Part shown: in pieces, positions 18,609 through 27,502 of the stretch | Layout: each line of letters opens with the position of its first letter | Numbering within the stretch: position 1 is the first letter of the stretch | NCBI RefSeq assembly: GCF_900115095.1 | Contig: NZ_FOVH01000016.1 | Location: 162,634-226,633 of the forward strand | Reading direction: 5' to 3' | Length of the DNA stretch: 64,000 nucleotides | Source: Actinomadura madurae | GTDB taxonomy: Bacteria; Actinomycetota; Actinomycetes; Streptosporangiales; Streptosporangiaceae | The notes under the pieces: generated by a model | Database searches by the model: none | Seen by the model: the letters and a program-made list of their open reading frames with translations, nothing else | What the model was told of the DNA's origin: nothing | Made by a program: the position numbers and the translations under genes

Positions 18609-18682
18609 TGACGGTCCCCGTGGGCGGCGGCCTCGGCGTGCTGCCCGTTGCGGTGCGCCCGGTCCCCGGCTCGGCCCGGGGG

Positions 18683-20410
18683 TCAGGGCTGCGGGGTCGG
18701 CTGGCGGGCGGTGTCGTGGCGGCCTAGGAGGCTGGCGAGCAGGTCGCCGGGGCGGGCCGGAGGCTCGTCGTCGCTCCAGGCGACGTGGAGGTCGGGGCGG
18801 ACCAGGATCAGGCGGTACCGGTAGACGTCGAGGAATTCGGGTCCGGAGACTTCCAGCAAGGTCATCGGTATGCCGTGCGCGTGGGCGAGGTCGAGCAAGG
18901 GGGTGACCTGGGCCGCCAGGTCCGGGGCGTCCACGACCACCAGAGTGAACTCCGGCCCCAGGCGGTCGAAGATCGAGGTGCCGTCGGGCAGCCAGGCGTG
19001 GGGGAAGCGGGCCCCGGGATCGGCGCTGGGCACGTAGGTGCCGATGTCCTCGATGGCCGTGCCGTTGCTCCCGCCGGGCCGCGCCGCGATGCCCAGTGAG
19101 CCGATGTAGCGCGAGCCGAACTGGACGCCCTGGCTGTACCACTGCTGGCGGTCCTTCTGCTCGATCAGCCGCCCGGCCTCCTCGCGCAGCGTCCGGCCGC
19201 GGTTCGAGTCGGCGTGGAACTCGGGGTCCCGGCCGATCTGCTTCATGTCACGGTCGATCTTCAGCGCCGCCTGCGAGGTCGCTTCTCCCACGGACCGGCG
19301 CTCGGCCTCGTAGTCGTCGAGCACGCGTTCGTCCGCCCAGCCGTCCAGGATGGCGGCGAGCCGCCACCCGAGGCCGACCGCGTCGGCGATCCCGGTGTTC
19401 ATGCCGAAGCCGCCCAGCGGCAGCCACAGGTGCGCGGCGTCGCCGGCGAGCAGGACCCGGCCCGCGCGGAAGCGGTCGGCGACCAGCCGGCGGGGCGTCC
19501 ACCGGACCACCTGGATCTTCTCGTGCTCGACCGGCCGTCCAATCGCGGTGACGAGTACCTCGTCCTCGTCCAGCTCGTCGGGGGTCATGTGCTCCGGCAC
19601 CCGCGCGTGGCACAGGAACAGGTCGGTGCCGTTCAGCTGGACGAAGGAGCCGCGGAGCCTCTCGCCGTACCACCAGTACATCCAGCCCGGACGACGCCGC
19701 GCCATCTCCCGGCCGAGTTCGGCGGAGCGGAAGTACACCGAGAGCCGCTCCTCCGCGGCTTTGCCGTCGCCTTCCAGTACGGAGCCGATCGAGCGCCGCA
19801 CCACGCTCGTGCCGCCGTCGCAGCCGACGAGGTACCGCGCGAGGACCTCGCTCTCCTCACCGGTCGCGGTGTCGCGGTACCGGACGGTCACACGGTCGCC
19901 ATGCCGGACCGCGTCCACCACCTCGGCACCCCGCCGTACCTGCACCGACGGGAGTCGGGCCAGTTCCTCGTGGAGGATCGGTTCGAGGTAGATCTGGGAG
20001 ACGCGGTGCTGGGGTTCGGGGGTGGGCCAGTCGGCGAACTCGTGCGCCTTTCCGCTCAAGACCTGCCCCGAGGTCGAGAACTCGAATCGGGTGAGCTCGT
20101 CGCCGAGGATCGCTGTGCAGTAGACGACGTCGGTGGCGTGGTCGAGCGGGAGTCCGGCGCGGCGGATCCGGTCTGCGATGCCCATGCGCCGGAAGTACTC
20201 CATGGAGCGGGCATTGGTGGTGTTGCACCGGGGGTTGGCCGTGGTGCCGGGCTCGGTTTCGAGGACGAGGGTCGGCACACCGCGCCGGCCCAGCTCAAGC
20301 GCGAGGCAGGTGCCGACCGGTCCCGCGCCCGCGATCACGACCGGCCATTCGTCGCCCTCGCGTTGGTGGTCGCCCAGGCCGGTCCATTGCGGGGGTTGCT
20401 TGTATCCCAC
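18683..20410 (-). CDS. FAD-dependent aromatic hydroxylase (MhpA/phenol hydroxylase family)
   Basis: This 575-residue group A flavin monooxygenase has a Rossmann motif GAGPVGTCLALELGRRG near residues 28-44, a DG fingerprint VGCDGGTSVVRRSIG, and the second FAD motif GRVLLAGDAAHLWLPLGGFG with GMNTGIADAVGLGWRL. A C-terminal thioredoxin-like domain (~residues 460-565) is of the phenol-hydroxylase type. It would hydroxylate a phenolic ring to a catechol, feeding the MhpB-type dioxygenase encoded at 25.7 kb. It is transcribed divergently from the LysR gene, with a shared operator between them. Substrate is not readable from sequence. A second, distinct member of the family lies at 49.5 kb. Confidence 0.9.
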   Translation of the reverse strand: MGYKQPPQWTGLGDHQREGDEWPVVIAGAGPVGTCLALELGRRGVPTLVLETEPGTTANPRCNTTNARSMEYFRRMGIADRIRRAGLPLDHATDVVYCTAILGDELTRFEFSTSGQVLSGKAHEFADWPTPEPQHRVSQIYLEPILHEELARLPSVQVRRGAEVVDAVRHGDRVTVRYRDTATGEESEVLARYLVGCDGGTSVVRRSIGSVLEGDGKAAEERLSVYFRSAELGREMARRRPGWMYWWYGERLRGSFVQLNGTDLFLCHARVPEHMTPDELDEDEVLVTAIGRPVEHEKIQVVRWTPRRLVADRFRAGRVLLAGDAAHLWLPLGGFGMNTGIADAVGLGWRLAAILDGWADERVLDDYEAERRSVGEATSQAALKIDRDMKQIGRDPEFHADSNRGRTLREEAGRLIEQKDRQQWYSQGVQFGSRYIGSLGIAARPGGSNGTAIEDIGTYVPSADPGARFPHAWLPDGTSIFDRLGPEFTLVVVDAPDLAAQVTPLLDLAHAHGIPMTLLEVSGPEFLDVYRYRLILVRPDLHVAWSDDEPPARPGDLLASLLGRHDTARQPTPQP

Positions 20411-20479
20411 TGCTGACTCTTTCCTCGTTCATTTGCCGTTGCCCTCTGTGAGTCGGACGCTAGTCAGCGTGAGCCGATA

Positions 20480-20513
20480 GCACTATGACAAACTTTTCGA
20501 GGCTCACATAGAC
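20480..20513. promoter_or_regulatory. 34-bp regulon operator, copy 1 (hydroxylase/lysR intergenic)
   Basis: GCACTATG-N16-TCACATAG. The same arms at the same spacing occur at 23052, 25470 and 25583. CTATG and CATAG inside the arms are inverted repeats. Around this copy lie further nested inverted repeats: AGTCAG 20462-20467 with CTGACT 20516-20521, and GTGAGCC 20469-20475 with GGCTCAC 20501-20507. It sits 69 bp from the hydroxylase ATG and 22 bp from the LysR ATG, as expected for LysR autoregulation plus divergent activation. Confidence 0.75.
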
Positions 20514-20535
20514 GTCTGACTAAGGGGTGGGCGTG

Positions 20536-21477
20536 ATGAGTGCGCCGGACAACCGCATCTCGCTGCAAAAGCTCGAAGTGTTCTGCAAGGTCGTGGACCT
20601 CGGCAGCGTGCGCCGCGCGGCCGAAGAGCTCTACATCTCCCAGCCCGTGGTGAGCGCGCACCTGCGCTCCCTGCAGGATCGGATCGGTGCGCGGCTTTTC
20701 GAGCGCGACGGCCGGGGCATCGCGCTGACCGAGGCGGGCCACGAGGCCTACCGCTGGGCCAGTGAGGTGCTCCGGGGGCGGCTGGAGCTCCAGTCCAGCC
20801 TGCAGAATCTGTCCGGCGGGACGTCCGGCACGGTGGTGGTGGCGACGAGCATGTCCGTGGGCACCTACATCCTGACGCCAGTACTGATCGATTTCCGGCG
20901 CGAGTACGAGCAGGCGAGCATCACCCTGCTGATCTCGGGCGTGGAGCAGGCCCTGGAGACCTCCCTCACCGGCCGTGCCGACATGTGCGTGATCGCGACC
21001 GACGCGGTCCTGGACACCAACGCCTTCGACGCCGAGCTGATCGCCGAGCCGGGGTTCTGCCTCGTCGCGTCGACGTCGAGCCGCCTGGCCGGCGACCTGG
21101 TCCGCCCGGAGGAGCTGAACGGGATGCCGTTCGTGTGCCCTCCCGGAGGACTGGCGATCCGGCGCGCGCAGGACGGCGCCCTCGCCTCGATCGGCGTGGT
21201 GAACCGCCGGGTCGAGATCGAGCTGGGCAACGCCGAGGCCATCAAGCAGGCCGTCGAGGCCGACCTCGGGCTGGGGCTGCTCTGGCGGGCGTCGGTGCAG
21301 AAGGAGCTCGACCGCGGCACGCTGCGCGAGGTCGTCATCGACGGAGCCGACCTGCGGGACAAGCTCTATCTGGTGACCCGTCGCGGTAAGCGTCCGACGC
21401 CGCTTCAGCGCCGCCTGGCGCAGGCCATACGTGACGACGCGGTCCGCCGGTTCGGCCCCTTGGCACCGGCGGAATGA
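20536..21477 (+). CDS. LysR-family transcriptional regulator
   Basis: The protein has 313 residues from ATG 20536, with AAGGGG 8 bp upstream; in-frame GTGs at 20527 and 20533 are alternatives. The N-terminal winged HTH (LQKLEVFCKVVDLGSVRRAA, then LYISQPVVSAHLRSLQ and GARLFERDGRGIALTEAG) is canonical LysR. A periplasmic-binding-protein-like effector domain follows from about residue 90, with VVVATSMSVGTYILTPVLID. It is divergent from the flavin hydroxylase with the 34-bp operator between. It is the only regulator encoded inside the 18.7-32 kb island and is the best candidate to bind all four copies of that operator. The effector is probably an aromatic acid. Confidence 0.93.
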   Translation: MSAPDNRISLQKLEVFCKVVDLGSVRRAAEELYISQPVVSAHLRSLQDRIGARLFERDGRGIALTEAGHEAYRWASEVLRGRLELQSSLQNLSGGTSGTVVVATSMSVGTYILTPVLIDFRREYEQASITLLISGVEQALETSLTGRADMCVIATDAVLDTNAFDAELIAEPGFCLVASTSSRLAGDLVRPEELNGMPFVCPPGGLAIRRAQDGALASIGVVNRRVEIELGNAEAIKQAVEADLGLGLLWRASVQKELDRGTLREVVIDGADLRDKLYLVTRRGKRPTPLQRRLAQAIRDDAVRRFGPLAPAE

Positions 21478-21554
21478 CGGACCGACACGTCAGGGGCGCT
21501 GTCGACTAGCTCCGGGCTCGGACGAGGTGACGCCGGAGAAGGATCAGGGGACGG

Positions 21555-23021
21555 TCACACGAGGCCGTCCTCTCCGAGCGACGTCATGCCGGTCACCGGC
21601 CCGTCACGGCGGATCAGCGCCTTCTTGCGGAAGAAGCGAAGCAGCGCGTTGGGCCCCATCCGCGAGCCACCGAGTCCGGACCGGTTGAAGGAGGTCTTCT
21701 CGACGTCGCCCATGATCGTGATCGTCAGCGAGGTGTCCTGGAGGCTGATGGCGCCCGCGTCGACGCGGCGCGCGATCCGTTCGGCCTCGTCGGCGTCCCC
21801 GGCGATGACCGCCGCGGACAGGCCGTAGTCGGAGTCGTTGGCCAGCGCGACGGCCTCGTCTTCGGTGTCGTAGGGCATCACCGGGATGACCGGCCCGAAC
21901 GTCTCCTCGGTCATCAGGGACATCGAGTGGTCGACGCCGACCACGACCGTGGGCTCCATGTACCGTCCACCGTCGAGGTCGGTGCTGGTGCCGCCGGTGA
22001 GGATCCGAGCGCCCTTGCCCACGGCGTCGCCGAGGTGACGGTCCACGACCACGGCCTGACGCTGGTCGATGAACGGCCCCAGGTGCCCGTGCCTGATGTC
22101 GGGGTGGTTGACCTTCAAAGCCCGCGCCTTCGCCACGAGCAGGTCGACGAACTCTTCGATGACCGGGCGCTGCACATACACGCGCTCGGTGGCGAAGCAG
22201 ATCTGGCCGGTGTTGTGCACGGCGCCCTTCAGGACCGCCTCGGTCGCCCGCTCCAGGTCGGCGGTCCGCGTCACGATCGCGGCGTCCTTGCCCCCGAGCT
22301 CCAGGAAGACGGGGACGAATCGCTCCGCACAGGCCACGGCGACCTTGCGGCCGGTGGCGACGCTTCCGGTGAAGCACAGCACATCGACCACGTCGATGAG
22401 TGCCCGGCCCGTGCCTCCGTCGCCGTAGAGGTAGGTGACGACGTCCTCCAACTCGGGGACCCGGGCCAATGTCGAGCGGACCGGCTCGATGAAGCGAGGA
22501 GTGATCTCGCTGGGCTTGACGATCGCGGCGGATCCGGCCAGCAGCGCGGGCACCAGGTCCAGGGTGGAGAGCAGGAACGGGTGGTTCCACGGGCTGATGA
22601 CTCCCACGAGCGGATACGGCACCAGTTGCGTCCGGAAGCTGACGCCCGGGTCGACGGTCGAGACGCCTTCGAGCGCAGCGGCCTCGACCACCCGGGGCGC
22701 TCGGCCGCACCATGCGCGGATCGACCCCGCCACGATGTGCGGCACCTCGTGCGCCATGCGGCGGCGCCCGGTGTCGCGCATCTCGGCCTCGGCGATCGTC
22801 GCCGCCGAAGCCTCGATGGCGTCCGCCCAGGCGAGCAAGGCCGTCCGCCGGCCGTCGAGGCCCAGCGCCTCCCACCGCTTCTGAGCCGAGCGGGCCTGGC
22901 GCGCTGCCCGGGCCACGTCATCCGTGCTCGCGGCGTCGTACGTGGCGTCGCCGGCTCCGGTTCGCGGGTCGATCGCGCGTAGCGGGGCTCCGGACTCCAC
23001 GGCGAATGTGGTTTCGGTCAT
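21555..23021 (-). CDS. Aldehyde dehydrogenase (NAD(P)-dependent)
   Basis: This 488-residue ALDH-superfamily enzyme has VGVISPWNHPFLLSTLDLVP, the general base in LELGGKDA, the catalytic cysteine in NTGQICFATERVYV, and the cofactor/C-terminal motif EETFGPVIPVMPYDTEDEA. It oxidises an aldehyde to the acid. ATG 23021 is preferred over an in-frame ATG at 23081 because the latter lies inside the 34-bp operator. No clear Shine-Dalgarno sequence precedes it, so a very short leader is possible. The gene is convergent with lysR and downstream of the amidohydrolase, but has its own operator copy. The substrate is presumably an aromatic or ring-cleavage aldehyde of this island. Confidence 0.92.
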   Translation of the reverse strand: MTETTFAVESGAPLRAIDPRTGAGDATYDAASTDDVARAARQARSAQKRWEALGLDGRRTALLAWADAIEASAATIAEAEMRDTGRRRMAHEVPHIVAGSIRAWCGRAPRVVEAAALEGVSTVDPGVSFRTQLVPYPLVGVISPWNHPFLLSTLDLVPALLAGSAAIVKPSEITPRFIEPVRSTLARVPELEDVVTYLYGDGGTGRALIDVVDVLCFTGSVATGRKVAVACAERFVPVFLELGGKDAAIVTRTADLERATEAVLKGAVHNTGQICFATERVYVQRPVIEEFVDLLVAKARALKVNHPDIRHGHLGPFIDQRQAVVVDRHLGDAVGKGARILTGGTSTDLDGGRYMEPTVVVGVDHSMSLMTEETFGPVIPVMPYDTEDEAVALANDSDYGLSAAVIAGDADEAERIARRVDAGAISLQDTSLTITIMGDVEKTSFNRSGLGGSRMGPNALLRFFRKKALIRRDGPVTGMTSLGEDGLV

Positions 23022-23051
23022 AGTTGCGACGGTAAACGAGCGGACCGCTAT

Positions 23052-23085
23052 GCACCATGCGCTTTTGTTCGACCGTCCCATAGCC
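23052..23085. promoter_or_regulatory. 34-bp regulon operator, copy 2 (upstream of aldehyde dehydrogenase)
   Basis: GCACCATG-N16-TCCCATAG, 14 of 16 arm positions identical to copy 1. It ends 30 bp from the dehydrogenase ATG, exactly the distance of copy 3 from the MFS ATG, which supports both start sites and a common promoter layout. The 202-bp gap 23022-23223 holds nothing else recognisable. Confidence 0.7.
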
Positions 23086-23223
23086 TTTTCTGAATGCGCC
23101 CGCGGCCGTATCGCCTCGGTCGGGCAGCGCGGCGCGGCGCGGCGGATCCGATCCGCCGCGCCGCCCAGAACCGTGCCTCCGTCCGAACGTTGGTCGAGTG
23201 GCAGTGCCCTAAATGGGCGGGCA

Positions 23224-24090
23224 TCAGGATTCATCCCCGGGAGCGTCGAATGCTCGCAGTGCCTGGCCTGCGGCGGGGAAGACCCGGCAGAACGTGCGCC
23301 AGAAGACGTTCTCGAGGTGCTCGGTGTCCAGGTCGGAGTTGAGCAGCTCCTCCATCACGGCGGGCACGTTGTAGCTGACCGGGTCGGCGTAGGAGTCCGT
23401 GCCGAACATCAGCCGCTCGGAGCCGAACCGGGCGACGAAGGCGTCCAGCGGGCGCAGCAGCGGGAAGCAGACCGCGGTGTCGAACAGGATGTTGTCGAAG
23501 CGGTCCGCCAGATCCATGACGTACTGGATCTGCGTCGAGCCGGAGAACCCGTCCAGCGCGACGATCGTCGCCTCGGGATGGGTTCGGGCGAGGTCCGCGA
23601 ACATCCACGGCGCCTCCAGGTTGGATTCGGCGAACATGTGGACGTAGCAGGGGAGGCCGCGGGCGGTGGCCTCGTCGACCAGGGCGTGCATCCGCCGGTC
23701 CGAGACGGCCACGCCCTGGTAGCGGGTGTGCCAGACGACTCCGTCGAGGCGCAGATCGCCGACCATCCGGTCGAGCTCCTCGCGGCAGAGCGCGAGGCCG
23801 TGCAGCGGCTCCACCGTGCCGAGCGCGGCGAGGAAGCGCGGCGAGCGGTCCCTGTAGGCCGCGATCGCGTCGTTGACCTCCCGGGTGTTGACGATCCCGT
23901 GCGGACGCTCGTACTGCAGGCCCGGCATCACCGCGCACGCCGTCATCCCGAAGCGGTCGAGCATGGCGTGATGGGTGTCGACGAGGTCGCGCGGCTCCCG
24001 GTCCGGCGCCCGTTCCTCGGCCGCGCCGATCGAGAGGGTGCCGACATGGTGGTGGGTGTCGACGACATGCCGGACAGTACGCCTCGTCAT
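23224..24090 (-). CDS. Amidohydrolase-2 family metal hydrolase/decarboxylase
   Basis: This 288-residue TIM-barrel amidohydrolase of the ACMSD/gamma-resorcylate decarboxylase type has an N-terminal metal motif VDTHHHVG, a mid-barrel histidine in CYVHMFAESN, and the late metal aspartate in LMFGTDSYADP. Family members decarboxylate aromatic acids or hydrolyse lactones and ring-cleavage products; which applies here is not evident. The start is ATG 24090, sharing one base with the MFS stop (TGATG), so the two genes are translationally coupled. Export or uptake by the MFS protein and processing by this enzyme are probably linked. Confidence 0.85.
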   Translation of the reverse strand: MTRRTVRHVVDTHHHVGTLSIGAAEERAPDREPRDLVDTHHAMLDRFGMTACAVMPGLQYERPHGIVNTREVNDAIAAYRDRSPRFLAALGTVEPLHGLALCREELDRMVGDLRLDGVVWHTRYQGVAVSDRRMHALVDEATARGLPCYVHMFAESNLEAPWMFADLARTHPEATIVALDGFSGSTQIQYVMDLADRFDNILFDTAVCFPLLRPLDAFVARFGSERLMFGTDSYADPVSYNVPAVMEELLNSDLDTEHLENVFWRTFCRVFPAAGQALRAFDAPGDES

Positions 24091-25439
24091 CACAGCTCCT
24101 TGCGGCTCGCCGAGTTCGCCTGCCTGCGCAACACCACGATGGACACGAGACTGATCCCCCCGAGGACGGTCATGTAGGCGGCGACGGACCAGCTCACCTT
24201 CGTCCAGTCGAGCAGCGCGGTAGTGACCAGCGGCGCGATCCCCCCGCCGAAGACCGATCCGATCTGGTACCCGAGTGACGCTCCCGAGAAGCGGACGTCC
24301 GTGCTGAACAGCTCGGAGTAGAGCGCCACCTGGGGACCGAACATCATCGAGTGGACGGTGAAGCAGACGAACAGCGCGGCGAAGACCAGCCACAGGTCGC
24401 CGGTGTCGATCATCGCGAACATCGGCCAGCCCCAGAGCACGACGCCCACGGCTCCGAGGATGAACAGCTTCGGCCGCCCCACGCGATCGGACAGGTGCGC
24501 GAAGTACGGCAGGAAGAACAGCGGCGCGACGCAACCGGCCAGGATCACCCCGAGCAGCGGGCCCTTGGCCAGGTGCAGGGTCCGGACGCCGTAGTCGAGG
24601 ATCCCGGCCACCACGATGAAGGCGACGGCGTTCGGCAGGACGAACGCGCCGCCCGCGAACAGGATCGTCCGCCAGTGCTCGCGCAGCACCTTCACCAGCG
24701 GAGGCTGCTCGGCGGCGGCCGTCTCCGGGCGGGTTGCCTGCAGCTCCTTGAACTTGGGCGTGTCCTCCACCGCGCGGTGGATGTAGAGCCCGATGCCGAT
24801 CATGACCAGACCGGACAGGAACGGAATCCGCCAGCCCCACGCCATCATCTGCTCGTCCGAGAAGAGGAACGCGAGCACGAGGAACGCGCTGATCCCGCCC
24901 ATCAGTCCCAGCTGTGAGCCGACCTGCACGAAGCTCCCGAAGAAGCCGCGCCGGCCGGCCGGCGCGCTCTCGGTGAGGAGCAGCGACGCGCCGCCCCACT
25001 GCCCGCCGAGCGCGAAGCCCTGCAGCAGGCGCAGCAGCGTGAGCGCCACCGCGGCGGCCCAGCCGATCGTCGCCGCCGTGGGCAGCAGGCCCATGAGGAA
25101 GGTGGCTCCGCCCATCACCACCGTCGAGGCGACGAGCATCGGCTTGCGGCCGTACCGGTCGCCGAAGTGGCCCGCGACCGCGCCGCCGACCGGGCGGGCG
25201 ACGAATCCGACGGCGAAGGTCGAGAACGAGGCCAGCGTGGAGGCGGTGTCGCCGAGCCCGGAGAAGAACAGCGGGCCGAGGAAGATGGCGGACGCGGTGG
25301 CGTAGACGAAGAAGTCGAAGTACTCGACGGCCTGCGCCAGTACGGCGACGGTGACCAGCCGGCGCAACCGGGAGGCCGAGGAGGTCGCCGGGGCCCCTGG
25401 CGGGGCGGCGGCGGCCGGGGTGGATGTGAACTCGGTCAT
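24090..25439 (-). CDS. MFS metabolite:proton symporter (MHS family)
   Basis: This 449-residue, ~12-helix permease has AQAVEYFDFFVYATASAIFL in TM1, the diagnostic loop 2-3 motif GHFGDRYGRKPML, RLLQGFALGGQWGGASLLL in TM4 and ESAPAGRRGFFGSFVQVGSQ. These place it in the metabolite:H+ symporter group (ShiA, ProP, KgtP and aromatic-acid carriers). It is likely the uptake system for the aromatic acid degraded by this island. Its gene is first of a two-gene unit with the amidohydrolase and has operator copy 3 immediately upstream. Confidence 0.9.
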   Translation of the reverse strand: MTEFTSTPAAAAPPGAPATSSASRLRRLVTVAVLAQAVEYFDFFVYATASAIFLGPLFFSGLGDTASTLASFSTFAVGFVARPVGGAVAGHFGDRYGRKPMLVASTVVMGGATFLMGLLPTAATIGWAAAVALTLLRLLQGFALGGQWGGASLLLTESAPAGRRGFFGSFVQVGSQLGLMGGISAFLVLAFLFSDEQMMAWGWRIPFLSGLVMIGIGLYIHRAVEDTPKFKELQATRPETAAAEQPPLVKVLREHWRTILFAGGAFVLPNAVAFIVVAGILDYGVRTLHLAKGPLLGVILAGCVAPLFFLPYFAHLSDRVGRPKLFILGAVGVVLWGWPMFAMIDTGDLWLVFAALFVCFTVHSMMFGPQVALYSELFSTDVRFSGASLGYQIGSVFGGGIAPLVTTALLDWTKVSWSVAAYMTVLGGISLVSIVVLRRQANSASRKEL

Positions 25440-25469
25440 ACCCAGGACGCTAGGCCGCTCAGAGGAATA

Positions 25470-25503
25470 GCACTATTACAAGTCTTGTCGCCTTCACTTA
25501 GCC
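25470..25503. promoter_or_regulatory. 34-bp regulon operator, copy 3 (upstream of MFS transporter)
   Basis: GCACTATT-N16-TCACTTAG, 14 of 16 arm positions as in copy 1. The similarity to copy 1 continues into the spacer (ACAA follows both left arms). It ends 30 bp upstream of the transporter ATG. Confidence 0.72.
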
Positions 25504-25582
25504 GGACGCCTATCGATTCGGCAAGGAGTGTGTCCGCGACTCGCGGGTCCGCGACAAGGCCGAGAGCGAATTCATAGGGAAA

Positions 25583-25623
25583 CGACTATGTCCTGATGCC
25601 GAACTTTCACATAGACCTATGTG
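25583..25623. promoter_or_regulatory. 34-bp regulon operator, copy 4, with a perfect palindrome (upstream of mhpB)
   Basis: CGACTATG-N16-TCACATAG occupies 25583-25616. Its right arm is also half of a perfect inverted repeat, CACATAG-AC-CTATGTG (25608-25623), which makes this the strongest site of the set. The mhpB GTG begins 47 bp further on. Divergent copies 3 and 4 share the 231-bp intergenic region 25440-25670. Confidence 0.75.
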
Positions 25624-25670
25624 AGCGTCGGTCGTAGCGTCGGGTCATCCCACACGTCGAGGAGGTACCG

Positions 25671-26615
25671 GTGCCGCTGGCCGTCGTTACGGCGTCACAC
25701 TCGCCGCTCCTGCACACGGTCGAGCCGCGCGGCGGCGCCCGCGCCGCGGTCGGCTCGGCGTTCGCGCAGGCCCGTGACTTCGTCGCGGAATTCCAGCCGG
25801 ACCTGGTCGTCGTGCTCGCGCCGGACCACTACAACGGCATGTTCTACGACCTGATGCCGCCGTTCTGCGTGGGCACCGCGGCCGAGGCGGTCGGCGACTA
25901 CGGGACGGCGCGGGGACCGCTCGCGGTCGACGCGGACGCCGCGCGGCACGTCGTCCGGGAGGTCCTCGCGGCGGACGTCGACCTGGCGATGTCCGAACGG
26001 TTGGTCGTCGACCACGGCTTCGCGCAGCCCCTGGAGCAGTTGTTCGGTTCCATCGACGCCGTCGCGACGGTGCCCGTCTTCGTCAACGCCGTGGCGGTGC
26101 CGTTCGGTCCCGTGCGGCGCACCCGCCGGCTCGGCGAGGCGCTGGGGCGCGCCCTGCTCGCACTCGACCGCCGGGTGCTGCTGCTCGGCTCCGGCGGGCT
26201 CTCCCACGATCCGCCGATCCCCACGCTGGAGGACGCGCCGCCCGAGGTCGCCGCCCGGCTCATCGGCGGCCGGAATCCGACGGCCGAGGAGCGGGCCGAG
26301 CGCGAGGCCCGCGTCCGCCGCGCGGGCCTGGCCGTCGCGGCAGGGGAACCCGGCCCGCGGCTGAATCCGGACTGGGACCGCGCCTTCCTCGACCTGCTGG
26401 CCGAGGGACGGCTCGCCGCCACCGACGCCTGGACCAACGACTGGATCACCGCCGAGGCGGGCAACTCCGCCCACGAGGTCCGCACCTGGCTGGCCTGCTA
26501 CGCGGCGCTGGCCGCCGCCGGCCCCTACGCGATGCGCACCCGCTTCTACCGCGCCATCCCGGAATGGATCGCCGGCTTCGGCATCACCACCGCAGAGACC
26601 CGGAGGACCCCATGA
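25671..26615 (+). CDS. mhpB: 2,3-dihydroxyphenylpropionate 1,2-dioxygenase-like extradiol dioxygenase
   Basis: This 314-residue class III (LigB-type) extradiol dioxygenase closely resembles E. coli MhpB from end to end: SHSPL near the start, VVLAPDHYNGMFYDLMPPFC, LVVDHGFAQPLEQLFGSID, VLLLGSGGLSHDPPIP and the ending YRAIPEWIAGFGI. The conserved histidines in SHSPL, DHGFAQPLE and GGLSHDPP are all present. It cleaves a catechol-type ring next to the hydroxyls, using Fe(II). The start is GTG 25671, with GGAGG at 25661-25665. It opens a plus-strand operon with the MhpC-like hydrolase (ATGA overlap) and is preceded by operator copy 4. Confidence 0.95.
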   Translation: MPLAVVTASHSPLLHTVEPRGGARAAVGSAFAQARDFVAEFQPDLVVVLAPDHYNGMFYDLMPPFCVGTAAEAVGDYGTARGPLAVDADAARHVVREVLAADVDLAMSERLVVDHGFAQPLEQLFGSIDAVATVPVFVNAVAVPFGPVRRTRRLGEALGRALLALDRRVLLLGSGGLSHDPPIPTLEDAPPEVAARLIGGRNPTAEERAEREARVRRAGLAVAAGEPGPRLNPDWDRAFLDLLAEGRLAATDAWTNDWITAEAGNSAHEVRTWLACYAALAAAGPYAMRTRFYRAIPEWIAGFGITTAETRRTP

Positions 26616-27502
26616 CCGTCCCCGCCCCCGTCACCGACGAGCCGAGCATCTGGACCGCCCTGCTGGGGCAGGACCTGACGATCCGGCATGTGCAGGTCGG
26701 CGAATGGAACACCCGCGTACTGGAAGCAGGCTCGGGACCGGAGACCGTCGTCCTGCTGCACGGCGTCGGCGGGCACCTGGAGGCCTACGCGCGCAACATC
26801 CCCGCCCTCGCCGCGCGGTACCGCGTCATCGCCTACGACTACCCCGGCCACGGGCTGACCACCCCGGCGACCCGGCCGCTCGAACTGCCGGACTACGTCG
26901 CCCACCTCATGGGCCTTCTCGACGCGCTCGGCTTGGATCGGACACACCTGAACGGGGAGTCGCTCGGAGGATGGGTCGCGGTGAAAGCCGCGTACGCGCA
27001 CCCCGAGCGTGTGGGCCGCATCGTGCTGAACACCCCCGGTGGCGCGCTATCCGATCCGGCGGTCCGCGAACGGATCCGCACGCTGTCCCAGGGCGCCGCC
27101 GACGACCCGAGCGACGAGCGCATCCGCGCCCGCGTGACCTGGCTGATGGCCGACCCGGCGAGCGTCACGCAGGAACTGGTCGACGTCCGGCGGACCATCT
27201 ACGCACAGCCGCCGTTCGCCGAGTCGATGCGGAACATCATGTGCCTCCAGGACGGCGGCACCCGGGCGCGCAACATGATCACCGACGACGAGCTGGCGGC
27301 CATCACCGCGCCCGCGCTCGTAATCTGGACCAGCGACGACCCCTCGGGACCCGCCGCCGTCGGGCTGCGCATGGCGGACCGGCTCCCGAACGGACGCTTC
27401 GAACTCGTCAAAGGCGCCGGACACTGGCCGCAATGGGAGCAACACCACCGCTTCAACGACCTCGTGCTCGGCTTCCTCGCTGAAGAGGGAGGTGCGGCAT
27501 GA
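26612..27502 (+). CDS. MhpC-like meta-cleavage product hydrolase (alpha/beta fold)
   Basis: This 296-residue alpha/beta hydrolase has oxyanion-region motif VVLLHGVGGHLEAY, nucleophile elbow NGESLGGWVA, acid in WTSDDPSGP and catalytic histidine in GAGHWPQWEQ, so the triad is complete. Position directly after mhpB (4-bp overlap), and length and motifs like MhpC/HsaD/BphD, indicate C-C bond hydrolysis of the ring-fission product. That would yield a 2-hydroxypentadienoate and an acid. No mhpD/E/F homologues follow, so the dienoate must be processed elsewhere. Confidence 0.88.
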   Translation: MTVPAPVTDEPSIWTALLGQDLTIRHVQVGEWNTRVLEAGSGPETVVLLHGVGGHLEAYARNIPALAARYRVIAYDYPGHGLTTPATRPLELPDYVAHLMGLLDALGLDRTHLNGESLGGWVAVKAAYAHPERVGRIVLNTPGGALSDPAVRERIRTLSQGAADDPSDERIRARVTWLMADPASVTQELVDVRRTIYAQPPFAESMRNIMCLQDGGTRARNMITDDELAAITAPALVIWTSDDPSGPAAVGLRMADRLPNGRFELVKGAGHWPQWEQHHRFNDLVLGFLAEEGGAA

